Made by a program: the position numbers and the translations under genes. Shown here piece by piece: positions 40,656 through 49,229 of a DNA stretch of 64,000 bases; position 1 is the stretch's first letter; every line of letters begins with the position of its first letter. This stretch comes from Gammaproteobacteria bacterium (GTDB lineage Bacteria; Pseudomonadota; Gammaproteobacteria; Steroidobacterales; Steroidobacteraceae). Location of the stretch: positions 47,551 through 111,550 of the forward strand of contig SCUD01000078.1 of assembly GCA_004297335.1 (NCBI GenBank), written 5' to 3'. Under the pieces are notes generated by a model. That model was not told the DNA's origin. It saw only the letters and a list, made by a program, of their open reading frames with translations, and did no database searches.

Positions 40656-42077
40656 ATGAAGCCCTCGCTCCAGCTCCGGATCGGCCAGCAGCTGACGATG
40701 ACGCCGCAGCTGCAGCAGGCCATCCGGCTGCTGCAGCTGCCGGCACTCGAACTGCAGGCCCAGATCCAGGAAGCGCTCGAAAGCAACGTCCTGCTGGAAC
40801 CGGACGAGGAGTTCGAGCCCGACGCCGCGCCGGAAACGGTCACCGAGGGCGCGACCAGCTCCGCGGAGGCCGATGACGGCGACGAACCGGTAGTCGAGAT
40901 CAGCGACGACTGGACGGAACCGACGGCGGCCGAATCGGAAGCCCCGTGGTCGGGCAGCGGGGACGGCGGGCAGGAGCCCGCCGATGCGGCCGGCGAGACC
41001 CTGCACGAGCACCTGTTGTGGCAGCTCGAACTGGCGCCGTTGCCGGAACGCGACCGCGTCATCGGCCGGGCCCTCGTGGATGCCATCAATGACGACGGCT
41101 ACCTGACCGAGACGCTCGACACGATCGCCGCGGCCGTGGCCCCGGAGGTCAGGGTGGATGCCGCGGCGGTGGCAACCGTGCTCGGCATCGTCCAGCAGTT
41201 CGACCCTGCGGGCGTCGGCGCCCGGTCAGTCGCCGAGTGCGTCACGCTGCAGCTGCAGCAGCTCGACCCGGCGACGCCAGGGCTCGCGACCGCACTGGCG
41301 CTGGCCCGTGACGGCCTGCCACTCGTCGCCGCGCAGCAATACTCACTGCTGCAGCGGCAGCTGCAGTGTGGTGCCGGGGAGCTCGAGCTGGCGCTCGCGC
41401 TGGTGCGCAGCTGTCACCCGCGGCCGGGCGCCGCGATTCAGCCGTCCCGCACCGAGTACATCATCCCTGACGTCTTCGTGCGGCGCACGGCGCAGGGCTG
41501 GGTGGTCGAACTCAACCGCAGTGCGGTCCCGCAGATTCGCCTCAACGAGGGCTACGCCGGCCTGATCACGCGCGCGCCAGAGCACGCGGCGCTGCGCACG
41601 CAACTGCAGGAGGCCCGCTGGCTGCTGAAGAGCCTCGAAATCCGCAATGACACGCTGCTGCGCGTCGCCCGCACGATCGTCGAGCGCCAGAGCGCCTTCC
41701 TCGAGCGCGGCGAGGAGGCCATGCAGCCGCTGATCCTGCGCGATGTCGCGCTCCGCATCGGGATGCACGAGTCCACGGTGTCGCGCGTGACTTCGGGCAA
41801 GTACCTGCACACCCCGCGCGGCGTGTTCGAATTGCGCTACTTCTTTTCGAGCCAGGTTCCCGGCGAGGACGGCACCGGGGTGTCGGCCACGGCGATCCGC
41901 GCCAGGATCCGCCGGTTGATCGCCGGGGAGGCCCCGGCCGAGCCGCTCAGCGACAGCGAACTCGCCGGACGGCTGTCCGCGGACGGCATTCAGGTTGCGC
42001 GCCGCACGATCGCGAAATATCGTGAGAGCCTTGGCATCCCTCCGTCCGGCGAACGACGCCGGGCGGCCACCCGCTGA
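40656..42077 (+). CDS. rpoN: RNA polymerase sigma-54 factor
   Basis: 473 residues. Region I is Gln/Leu-rich (LQLRIGQQLTMTPQLQQAIRLLQLP), region II acidic (about 50-110), then core-binding and helix-turn-helix segments (RDVALRIGMHESTVSRVTSGKYLHTP). The C-terminal RpoN box is complete (ARRTIAKYRE). It directs promoters with -24/-12 elements and needs activator ATPases. Three starts stack up (GTG 40650, ATG 40653, ATG 40656); I take the last because MKPSLQLRIGQQL matches the family N-terminus. No clear ribosome site precedes any. Confidence 0.96.
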   Translation: MKPSLQLRIGQQLTMTPQLQQAIRLLQLPALELQAQIQEALESNVLLEPDEEFEPDAAPETVTEGATSSAEADDGDEPVVEISDDWTEPTAAESEAPWSGSGDGGQEPADAAGETLHEHLLWQLELAPLPERDRVIGRALVDAINDDGYLTETLDTIAAAVAPEVRVDAAAVATVLGIVQQFDPAGVGARSVAECVTLQLQQLDPATPGLATALALARDGLPLVAAQQYSLLQRQLQCGAGELELALALVRSCHPRPGAAIQPSRTEYIIPDVFVRRTAQGWVVELNRSAVPQIRLNEGYAGLITRAPEHAALRTQLQEARWLLKSLEIRNDTLLRVARTIVERQSAFLERGEEAMQPLILRDVALRIGMHESTVSRVTSGKYLHTPRGVFELRYFFSSQVPGEDGTGVSATAIRARIRRLIAGEAPAEPLSDSELAGRLSADGIQVARRTIAKYRESLGIPPSGERRRAATR

Positions 42078-42117
42078 CAACACCGCCACCGCGGCGCACC
42101 CCCAAGAGGAAGTCACC

Positions 42118-42438
42118 ATGCAGTTGACGCTCACCGGCCACCATGTCGAGGTGACCCCGGCACTGCGCGCCTACTTCGAGAAGAAGCTGGAGCGCGTGTC
42201 GCGGCATTTCGACCAGGTCATCGATATCCACAGCGTGCTGACCGTGGAGAAGCTGATGCACAGGGCCGAGGCGACCCTGACCGTCAGCGGTGCCACCATC
42301 CATGCGGATGCCACGGATGGCGACATGTATGCGGCGATCGACGCGCTGGTCGACAAGCTCGACCGGCGCGTTGCGCGCCATCGCGACAAGCGCAATGACC
42401 ACCATGCCGCCGAGGCACCGCGCGGCCGGCAGGACTGA
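42118..42438 (+). CDS. hpf: Ribosome hibernation-promoting factor, short type
   Basis: 106 residues. HPF/RaiA fold: LTLTGHHVEVTPALRAYFEKKLERVSRHF then MYAAIDALVDKLDRRVARHRDK. It binds the 30S A/P region and promotes ribosome dimers in stationary phase. ATG at 42118 follows AAGAGGAAG at a good distance. It lies 40 bp after rpoN, the conserved order. A short charged tail (HHAAEAPRGRQD) ends it, lacking the dimerisation domain of long HPF. Confidence 0.95.
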   Translation: MQLTLTGHHVEVTPALRAYFEKKLERVSRHFDQVIDIHSVLTVEKLMHRAEATLTVSGATIHADATDGDMYAAIDALVDKLDRRVARHRDKRNDHHAAEAPRGRQD

Positions 42439-42468
42439 GCCGGCGGCCGCGGCCAGCGGGGTCCGACG

Positions 42469-43329
42469 ATGCACCTGGTAGTGATCAGCGGTCTGTCCGG
42501 CTCGGGCAAGAGCGTGGCGCTCAACGTGCTCGAGGACCTCGGCTGGTACTGCATCGACAACATCCCGGCCGGACTGGTGCGGGCGCTGGTCTCGCACTCA
42601 CTGCAGACCGAGGAGCCGCTGTACCAGCGGCTGGCGGTGGGCATCGATGCCCGCAACCGTCCCGTCGACCTCGCGACGATACCGGCGCTGATCGGTGAGT
42701 TCGCCCGTGCCGGCCTGCGCTGCGAGGTACTGTACCTGCACGCCGACGACGAGGTGCTGCTGCGGCGCTACGCCGAGACCCGGCGCCGCCATCCGCTGGC
42801 CGCTGCCGGTCGCAGCCTCGCCGACGCGATCGCCGAGGAACGGCGCCTGCTGCATCCGCTGATCGATGCGGCCGACCTCATCGTCAACACCTCGCGCACG
42901 AGCGTCCACGAACTGCGCGAGCTGATTGGCGAGCGCCTCGGCGACCACGGGCGGGAGCGCCTCTCGATCCTGTTCCAGTCCTTCGGCTTCAAGCACGGCA
43001 CGCCTGCCGACGCCGACTTCGTCTTCGACACGCGCACTCTGCCGAATCCGTACTGGGAGCCACAGCTGAAGGCGCTGACCGGGCGGGATCCGCCGGTCGT
43101 CGCCTTTCTCGAGGCCAGCACGGCGGTGCACCACATGCTGAAGGATCTGTTGCAGTTTCTCGAGCACCGCATTCCGGAATACGAGCGCGCCAACCGGGGC
43201 TACCTGACCGTGGCGATCGGCTGCACCGGTGGCCAGCACCGCTCGGTGTACCTGGTCGAGCGCCTCGCCGAACACTTCCGGCCACGGTATCCACACCTGC
43301 TCGTGCGTCACAACGCGCTGCCGCGCTAG
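42469..43329 (+). CDS. rapZ: RNase adapter protein RapZ (YvcJ family ATPase)
   Basis: 286 residues. N-terminal P-loop GLSGSGKS (8-15) and IDNIPAGLV; C-terminal sugar-phosphate-sensing domain with LSILFQSFGFKHGTP, DFVFDTRTLPNPYW and IGCTGGQHRSVYLVE. In E. coli RapZ senses glucosamine-6-phosphate and directs RNase E to GlmZ, tuning GlmS. It follows hpf with a 30-bp gap; the ptsN gene usually found here is missing. Confidence 0.95.
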   Translation: MHLVVISGLSGSGKSVALNVLEDLGWYCIDNIPAGLVRALVSHSLQTEEPLYQRLAVGIDARNRPVDLATIPALIGEFARAGLRCEVLYLHADDEVLLRRYAETRRRHPLAAAGRSLADAIAEERRLLHPLIDAADLIVNTSRTSVHELRELIGERLGDHGRERLSILFQSFGFKHGTPADADFVFDTRTLPNPYWEPQLKALTGRDPPVVAFLEASTAVHHMLKDLLQFLEHRIPEYERANRGYLTVAIGCTGGQHRSVYLVERLAEHFRPRYPHLLVRHNALPR

Positions 43330-43368
43330 ACTCGCGCGGCGACCGGGACCACCCGGCAGAGGCAGAGC

Positions 43369-44730
43369 GTGATTACGACGACCTCGGCGGCGAATGAGCG
43401 TGAATCGCGCCTGGCCGCGATCCGGGCTGCGCTCGCCGCTGGCCGGCTGCGCGGCGCCGACCGCATGATCAACGGCCTGCACCCGGCCGAGATCGCCCGG
43501 CTGCTCGAGTCGCTGCCACCGGCGCGGCGCGAACTCGCCTGGGAGCTGGTCGACCGCGAGCTCGACGGCGACGTGCTGGTCGAGCTGTCCGAGGATGCGC
43601 GCGCCGGGCTGATCGGCGACATGAACGCCGAGGAACTCGTCGCTGCGGCCGAGGGCCTCGACGTCGACGACCTTGCGGACCTGCTGGCCGAGCTGCCGGA
43701 GGACGTCACCCGCGAGGTGCTGCGCTCGATGGACCAGCAGGACCGCGACCGGCTGTCGACGGTGCTGGCCTGGCCCGAGGACACGGCGGGCGGGCTGATG
43801 AACACGGACACCGTGACCGTCCGGCCGGACGTCACGATCGAGGTCGTGCTGCGCTACCTGCGCATGCGTGGCGAGCTGCCGGACCGCACCGACTGCCTGT
43901 TCGTCGTCGACCGGCACGACCAATACCTCGGCGCACTGCCCGTCACCCGGCTGCTGACCGGCGATCCGGACACCGAGGTCAGCGCGGCGATGGACCCGGA
44001 GGTCGCACCGATCGCGCCGGAAGCGCCGGCCGCCGAGGTTGCGCGCCAGTTCGAGGACCGTGACCTCGTGTCGGCCGCGGTGGTCGACGCCAGCGGCCGG
44101 CTGCTCGGGCGCGTGACCGTGGACGACGTCGTCGACGTCGTGCGCGAGCAGGCCGAGCACCCGCTGCTCACCGCCGCCGGCCTCGAGGACGAGGAGGACG
44201 TCTTCGCCGGTGTGCGCCGCAGCGCCCGCCGGCGCACGCTGTGGCTCGGCATCAACCTGATCACGGCGCTGATGGCCTCGTGGGTAGTCGGGTTGTTCGG
44301 CGGCACCATCGAGCAGGTCGTCGCGCTGGCGATCCTGATGCCGGTCGTGGCCAGCATGGGCGGCATCGCCGGCACCCAGACCGTCACGCTGATCATCCGC
44401 GGCATCGCGCTCGGGCAGGTCCAGCCCGCCAATGCGCGCTGGCTGTTCTTCAAGGAACTGTCAGTCGGGGCGCTGAACGGCCTGATCTGGGCCGCGGTCG
44501 TCGCCGCCGCCACCTGGATCTGGTTCCGGACCTGGGAGATCGCCGCGGTGATCTTCGCGGCGATCGTGGTCAATCTCGTCGCGGCCTCAGTTGCGGGTGT
44601 ACTGATCCCGCTGGTGCTCAAGCGGCTGCGGATCGACCCGGCGCTCGCCGGGGGCGTGATCCTGACGACCGTGACCGACATCGTCGGCTTCGCGGCGCTG
44701 CTCGGCCTCGGCACGCTGTTCCTGACCTGA
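43369..44730 (+). CDS. mgtE: Magnesium transporter MgtE
   Basis: 453 residues, GTG start. Helical N domain of Mg-sensing repeats (about 20-135; INGLHPAEIARLLESLPP), two CBS domains (WPEDTAGGLMNTDTVTVRPD; VAPIAPEAPAAEVARQFED), a plug helix, and five membrane segments from about residue 288 with the selectivity region PVVASMGGIAGTQTVTLIIRG. Gated Mg channel in the inner membrane. Its last 144 bp are overlapped on the opposite strand by the patatin-like gene. Position after rapZ is common in gammaproteobacteria. Confidence 0.95.
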   Translation: MITTTSAANERESRLAAIRAALAAGRLRGADRMINGLHPAEIARLLESLPPARRELAWELVDRELDGDVLVELSEDARAGLIGDMNAEELVAAAEGLDVDDLADLLAELPEDVTREVLRSMDQQDRDRLSTVLAWPEDTAGGLMNTDTVTVRPDVTIEVVLRYLRMRGELPDRTDCLFVVDRHDQYLGALPVTRLLTGDPDTEVSAAMDPEVAPIAPEAPAAEVARQFEDRDLVSAAVVDASGRLLGRVTVDDVVDVVREQAEHPLLTAAGLEDEEDVFAGVRRSARRRTLWLGINLITALMASWVVGLFGGTIEQVVALAILMPVVASMGGIAGTQTVTLIIRGIALGQVQPANARWLFFKELSVGALNGLIWAAVVAAATWIWFRTWEIAAVIFAAIVVNLVAASVAGVLIPLVLKRLRIDPALAGGVILTTVTDIVGFAALLGLGTLFLT

Positions 44731-45903
44731 GGCACAGTCGAGGCCCAGGAACGCGCTGATCTCGGCGCGACGCGCCGCGGCATCCTCCTCGCCCTGGCGG
44801 ATCAGCTCACGGGTAAAGGACGACTCGAACAGCAGGAAGGACAGCAGCCGCCCGCCGCGCTGCCCGCGCGCGCCCAGGATCCGCAGCAGCGCCCGCAGTG
44901 TCGCCGGCATCGCGGCGGCATGCGCGAGCGCGAGTTCGCCGGGATCGCGACGCGGCAATACCAGCAGGGCCTCGATGTGGCGCATGCCAAAGGGCACCGG
45001 ACCTGGCCGCAGCTGCGCGAGCAGCGCGTTGTCGCGCGTGAGCCGCTCGAGATCGGACTGCAGGCCCTCCGTGAACAGCGTATCGAGCATGAAGCCGAAC
45101 ATCTCCGCCATGTTCGGCTGCTGGCCGGCGTTGGCCTGGGATTCCTGCGGCTGGCGCACTCCGATCACCAGGATGCGGTCGGCGCCGAGGTGGATCGCCG
45201 GGGCCAGCGGCTGGGTCTGGCGCATCGCGCCATCGCCGAAATGCCCGCCCGGAATGCCGACCGGCGTAAACAGCAGCGGGATCGCCGCACTGGCCATCAG
45301 GTGCTCGAGGTCGAGCGTCACCGCGACACCGCGGCGACCGGCCCGCGACCAGGGCTCGAAGGGTCGCGAGGACTCGACGAAGGTGACCGAGTCGCCGCCG
45401 CCGAGGCTGGTGGCGACGACCGCGAGCGAATCGGGGGTGCCGGTCGCGAGTGCCGCGCGCAGACGCGGAAAATCGATGCTGCGGGCGAGCAGCGCGCGCA
45501 GCGGCGCGTTGTCCAGCAGGCCGTTCGGCATCGGCAGCAGCCAGCCACCCGACAGCAGCGCGAACAGCAGGTGCAGGCCCGAGCGCAGCATGGCGATGGG
45601 CCCGGCACGGAACACCTGGTCGACGTGGAAGCCGCCCCAGACCGCGTCGAGGTCGGCCGCCGCGCGGTGCAGGTCGTCCGCGCGCGAGCCGAGCACCGCG
45701 GCGTTGATCGCGCCGGCCGAGGTCCCGCACAGGATCTGGAACGGCAGCGGTCGGCCCGGCGGGCACCAGCCGGCGATCGCCCGGAGCACGCCGACCTGGT
45801 AGGCCGCGCGCGCGCCGCCGCCGGGCAGCACCAGCGCGATGCGCGGCCGCGCGGGCGCATTCCCGCCGCTCCGGGAACCGTTCAAGTCGGGGAACCCCGG
45901 CAT
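44587..45903 (-). CDS. Patatin-like phospholipase (RssA type)
   Basis: 438 residues. Oxyanion motif GGGARAAYQVGVL, nucleophile elbow GTSAGA (GxSxG), and the Asp of the catalytic dyad in FGDGAMRQ, so it is probably an active lipid acyl hydrolase. No signal peptide. The recognisable protein ends near AEISAFLGL; the last ~48 residues (EQRAEAEQRREADDVGHG and beyond) are Gln/Glu/Arg-rich and encoded antisense to the end of mgtE, suggesting an older stop codon was lost or that the tail is a dispensable extension. Divergent from the peroxiredoxin gene. Confidence 0.9.
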   Translation of the reverse strand: MPGFPDLNGSRSGGNAPARPRIALVLPGGGARAAYQVGVLRAIAGWCPPGRPLPFQILCGTSAGAINAAVLGSRADDLHRAAADLDAVWGGFHVDQVFRAGPIAMLRSGLHLLFALLSGGWLLPMPNGLLDNAPLRALLARSIDFPRLRAALATGTPDSLAVVATSLGGGDSVTFVESSRPFEPWSRAGRRGVAVTLDLEHLMASAAIPLLFTPVGIPGGHFGDGAMRQTQPLAPAIHLGADRILVIGVRQPQESQANAGQQPNMAEMFGFMLDTLFTEGLQSDLERLTRDNALLAQLRPGPVPFGMRHIEALLVLPRRDPGELALAHAAAMPATLRALLRILGARGQRGGRLLSFLLFESSFTRELIRQGEEDAAARRAEISAFLGLDCASGQEQRAEAEQRREADDVGHGRQDHAPGERRVDPQPLEHQRDQYTRN

Positions 45904-45954
45904 CGTTGCGTGGTCTTCTGCATGGCGGTCGCGATACTATAGCGTCCCCCGCCG

Positions 45955-45970
45955 GGCTCCGGATGGAGCC
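45955..45970. repeat. Small stem-loop in the patatin / peroxiredoxin divergent gap
   Basis: ggctcc (45955-45960) and ggagcc (45965-45970) with a ggat tetraloop, in the 96-bp divergent gap. -10-like sequences are seen nearby on both strands (TATAGC at 45938-45943 plus; TATAGT at 45936-45941 minus) without convincing -35 boxes. Confidence 0.3.
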
Positions 45971-45999
45971 GCGGCCTCACCTCGAACCGGAGGCAGTGG

Positions 46000-46560
46000 A
46001 TGAACCGTCTCGCGCCGTGGGCTGCGACCGCCGCCTTCGCCGCGCTGCTGTGCGCCGCGAGCGCCGCAGCCGGTGACGCGCCGGCGATCGGATCGGTGGC
46101 GCCCACCTTCCGCCTGCAGGACCAGAACGGTGCCTGGCACCGACCCGAGGACTACCGCGGCCGCTGGCTGGTGCTGTACTTCTACCCGAAGGACGGCACC
46201 CCCGGCTGCACGACCCAGGCCTGCGAATTCCGCGACAACGTCTTTGCCTTCCGCGACCTCGGCGCCGCGATCCTCGGCATCAGCGTCGATGACGTCGCCG
46301 CCCACCGCAAGTTCGCCGAGGAGAACAGCCTGCCCTTCCCGATCCTGGCCGACAGCGACCGCCGCACGACTGCGGCCTGGGGCACGCTGACCCGCTACCT
46401 GGGCGTGCTCGAGCTTGCCCGGCGCGACACTTTCATCATCGACCCGCAGGGACGCATCGTGAAGCATTACGTCAAAGTGAATCCAGAAGGCCATCCGGCG
46501 ACCGTGCTCGCCGATCTCCGGCAGCTCGCCGCCGCCACGCCGCCGGCGGCCTCCCGATGA
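46000..46560 (+). CDS. Thioredoxin-dependent peroxiredoxin, PrxQ/Bcp type, exported
   Basis: 186 residues. Signal peptide (WAATAAFAALLCAASAAAG), so periplasmic, unlike cytosolic Bcp. Motif YFYPKDGTPGCTTQACEFRD: peroxidatic Cys70 and resolving Cys75 in the PrxQ spacing (C-x4-C). TRYLGVLELARRDTFIIDPQG is the family C-terminal part. It reduces peroxides using thioredoxin-type donors; a periplasmic donor is not in the window. GGAGG precedes the ATG. The stop overlaps the next gene (ATGA), linking it to the MoxR-VWA pair. Confidence 0.9.
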   Translation: MNRLAPWAATAAFAALLCAASAAAGDAPAIGSVAPTFRLQDQNGAWHRPEDYRGRWLVLYFYPKDGTPGCTTQACEFRDNVFAFRDLGAAILGISVDDVAAHRKFAEENSLPFPILADSDRRTTAAWGTLTRYLGVLELARRDTFIIDPQGRIVKHYVKVNPEGHPATVLADLRQLAAATPPAASR

Positions 46561-47426
46561 GTGGCCCGGGCGACCGCCGCTTCAACGGCTCCGACAGCTA
46601 TGTCGCCACCGAGGAGCTGATGCTCGCGGTCAACGCCTCCGTGACGCTCGGCCGGCCGCTGCTGATCAAGGGCGAGCCCGGCACCGGCAAGACCCAGCTC
46701 GCGGAGGAAGTCGCGCGTTCACTGCAGCGCCCGCTCTACGAGTGGCACATCAAGTCCACCAGCAAGGCCCAGCAGGGGCTCTACGAGTACGACGCGGTAT
46801 CGAGGCTGCGCGATTCCCAGCTTGGCGACGACCGCGTGCATGACATCGCCAACTACATCGTGCCGGGCATGCTGTGGCGAACCTTCGAGAGCGAGGACAA
46901 GGCGGTATTGCTGATCGACGAGATCGACAAGGCCGACATCGAGTTCCCGAATGACCTGCTGCGCGAGCTCGACCGGATGGAGTTCTACGTCTATGAGACG
47001 CGGCGCCTGGTCAAGGCGCGGCAGCGGCCGATCGTGATCATCACCAGCAACAACGAGAAGGAACTGCCGGACGCGTTCCTGCGGCGCTGCTTCTTCCATT
47101 ACATCCGCTTTCCGGATACGGCGACGATGGAGCGCATCGTCGAGGTGCATTTCCCGGGCCTCAAGAAGCAGCTGCTGTCGGAGGCCCTCGCCGCGTTCTA
47201 CCGGATCCGCGACGTGCCCGGCCTCAAGAAGAAGCCCTCGACCTCGGAACTGCTCGACTGGATCAAGCTGCTGCTGGCCGAGGACATCCCGCCCGAGGCG
47301 CTGCGCAGCGACGATGCGAAGACCACGGTGCCGCCGCTCTACGGTGCGCTGCTGAAGAACGAACAGGACGTGCACCTGTTCGAGCAGCTGGTGTTCATGC
47401 ACCGGCGCGCCGGAAGGCCCGGCTGA
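46557..47426 (+). CDS. MoxR-type AAA+ ATPase
   Basis: 289 residues. Walker A GEPGTGKT (39-46), Walker B LLIDEIDKAD, sensor 1 IITSNNEKELPDAFLRRCFFHYI. MoxR AAA+ proteins act with VWA-domain partners as chaperones that mature or activate other enzymes; the VWA partner follows after 16 bp. The insertion YEWHIKSTSKAQQGLYEYD is typical of the subgroup paired with CoxE-like VWA proteins. Client unknown. Confidence 0.92.
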   Translation: MSGPGDRRFNGSDSYVATEELMLAVNASVTLGRPLLIKGEPGTGKTQLAEEVARSLQRPLYEWHIKSTSKAQQGLYEYDAVSRLRDSQLGDDRVHDIANYIVPGMLWRTFESEDKAVLLIDEIDKADIEFPNDLLRELDRMEFYVYETRRLVKARQRPIVIITSNNEKELPDAFLRRCFFHYIRFPDTATMERIVEVHFPGLKKQLLSEALAAFYRIRDVPGLKKKPSTSELLDWIKLLLAEDIPPEALRSDDAKTTVPPLYGALLKNEQDVHLFEQLVFMHRRAGRPG

Positions 47427-47442
47427 CCCGGGCTGGCGGCGC

Positions 47443-48618
47443 ATGCTGATCCGCTTCTTCGAGATGCTGCGGGCCGGCGGCGTGCCGGTGTCCATCACCG
47501 AGTTCCTCGCGCTGCTCGAGGCGCTCAAGGCGCAGCTGATCGAGCCCTCGGTCGATGAGTTCTACTGGCTCGCACGCGCGGTGCTGGTCAAGGACGAGCG
47601 CCACTACGACCGCTTCGACCGGGCCTTCGCCGCCCATTTCAAGGGCGCCGAGCAGGCCTTCGCGGCGATCTCGGCCACGATCCCGGAGGAATGGCTGCGC
47701 AAGCACTTCGAGCGCTCGCTGAGCGACGAGGAGAAGGCGGCCATCACCGCGCGCGGCGGCTGGGATGCGCTGATGGAGGAGCTGCGCCAGCGGCTCGCCG
47801 AGCAGAAGGGTGCGCACCACGGCGGCAGCAAATGGATCGGCACCGGCGGCACCTCGCCATTCGGCGCCTACGGCTACAACCCCGAGGGCATCCGCATCGG
47901 CCAGGAAGGCTCGCGCAACCGCCGGGCCGTCAAGGTCTGGGACAAGCGCGAGTTCGCGAACCTCGATGACTCGGTCGAGCTCGGCACCCGCAACATCAAG
48001 CTGGCACTGCGGCGCCTGCGGCGCTTCGCGCGCCAGGGCGCTGCCGACCAGCTCGACCTCGACGGCACCATCGACTCGACCGCGCGCCGCGCCGGCCTGC
48101 TCGACATCCGCATGGTGCCGGAGCGCCACAACGCGGTGAAGGTGCTGCTGTTCCTCGATGTCGGCGGCTCGATGGACGAGCACGTGCGCGCCTGCGAGGA
48201 GCTGTTCTCGGCCGCGCGCGGCGAATTCAAGCACCTCGAGCACTTCTACTTCCACAATTTCGTCTACGAATCCGTGTGGAAGGACAACCGGCGCCGCTAC
48301 GGCGAGCGCACCTCGACCACCGAGGTGCTGCGCACCTACGGCCATGACTACAAGCTGATCCTGGTCGGCGATGCGAGCATGAGTCCCTACGAGATCGTGC
48401 AGGCCGGCGGCAGCATCGAGCACTGGAACGAGGAGCCCGGCGCAGTGTGGATGCGGCGCCTGCTCGCCGCCTGGCCGCACCACGTGTGGCTCAATCCGGA
48501 GCCCACGGAACGCTGGGAGTGGACGCCCTCGATCCGGCTCACCCGCGAACTGGTCGAGGACCGCATGTACCCGCTGACGCTCGAGGGCCTCGACAGCGCG
48601 ATGCGGGTGCTGCAGTAG
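47443..48618 (+). CDS. VWA domain protein (CoxE-like), partner of the MoxR ATPase
   Basis: 391 residues, no signal peptide. N-terminal helical region (LIRFFEMLRAGGVPVSITEF), a Gly-rich central segment (HHGGSKWIGTGGTSPFGAYG), then a VWA domain with the metal-site motif DVGGSMD (239-245), a DxGxS variant usual in this subfamily, and TYGHDYKLILVGDASMSPYE. The family is widespread but its clients are not defined; CoxE helps insert Mo/Cu cofactors in CO dehydrogenase, which is not encoded here. Confidence 0.9.
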   Translation: MLIRFFEMLRAGGVPVSITEFLALLEALKAQLIEPSVDEFYWLARAVLVKDERHYDRFDRAFAAHFKGAEQAFAAISATIPEEWLRKHFERSLSDEEKAAITARGGWDALMEELRQRLAEQKGAHHGGSKWIGTGGTSPFGAYGYNPEGIRIGQEGSRNRRAVKVWDKREFANLDDSVELGTRNIKLALRRLRRFARQGAADQLDLDGTIDSTARRAGLLDIRMVPERHNAVKVLLFLDVGGSMDEHVRACEELFSAARGEFKHLEHFYFHNFVYESVWKDNRRRYGERTSTTEVLRTYGHDYKLILVGDASMSPYEIVQAGGSIEHWNEEPGAVWMRRLLAAWPHHVWLNPEPTERWEWTPSIRLTRELVEDRMYPLTLEGLDSAMRVLQ

Positions 48619-48633
48619 CGGGCCGGGGTTCAG

Positions 48634-48729
48634 CGACGGCGGGCCAGGGAGGCGGGAACGATCGCTCGCTTGCGCCGCCGGAACTGACGCGCGCGCTCGC
48701 GACGTTCCCGCCTCCCTGGCCCGCCGTCG
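48634..48729. repeat. 27-bp perfect inverted repeat with a 42-nt loop
   Basis: Left arm 48634-48660 and right arm 48703-48729 are exact reverse complements over 27 bp (core gggccagggaggcggg). The transcript would form a very stable hairpin. It lies in the 172-bp gap between the VWA gene and the convergent toxin gene. No T-run follows either arm, so a miniature mobile or REP-like element, or a factor-assisted bidirectional terminator, are both possible. Confidence 0.85.
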
Positions 48730-48790
48730 TTGTTCCACCTTTGGGGTGGTTCCGATACCTCACCATCGGAATGCCGGATTCAGTCTGAAC

Positions 48791-49219
48791 CTATTCAGTC
48801 CGTGGCACAGCCTTCAACCGGTTGTCCCGAGCGTGCCTCTTGACCTGGTCCAGCACCAGCCGCATAAGCCTCTCCGGAAGATAGCCGTAGACGTATCCTC
48901 CGGCGGAGGTGGGCCTCAGATCGGGTCCGGGCCATATGAATCGATTGAGTTCCGTCGTGATGATCCACGATCGTGCATGATCCAGCCCGAGACGTTGCTT
49001 GGTCGCTCGCGGGATTTCAATACCGTCCTCGTCTCTGTGCGGCGGCGTGTGCGTGATCGGCAGTACGTAGGCAGCGGTCCGACCTGCCTCGGTCAGGCGC
49101 GTGAGCACGATGCCGCAAGGGCGGTCCTTGCTGCCATCCTCAAGTCCTGTGCGCGACTCGTTCCACCACAGATAGGAATAACGGATTACCTGTCCCGGTC
49201 GTGGGAGAGGCGCGGACAT
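48791..49219 (-). CDS. PemK/MazF-like growth inhibitor (type II toxin)
   Basis: 142 residues. The N-terminus GQVIRYSYLWWNES, then GSKDRPCGIVLT and AAYVLPITHTPP, follows the PemK/MazF-like plan in which the RP-x-IVL strand and the TH strand line the RNA-binding face. The rest (RLGLDHARSWIITTELNRFIW, YGYLPERLMRLV) resembles a chromosomal PemK-like family. Likely an mRNA interferase, but activity is inferred. It starts 10 bp after the antitoxin gene. The stop is TAG. Confidence 0.75.
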   Translation of the reverse strand: MSAPLPRPGQVIRYSYLWWNESRTGLEDGSKDRPCGIVLTRLTEAGRTAAYVLPITHTPPHRDEDGIEIPRATKQRLGLDHARSWIITTELNRFIWPGPDLRPTSAGGYVYGYLPERLMRLVLDQVKRHARDNRLKAVPRTE

Positions 49220-49229
49220 CCACGGGCTC

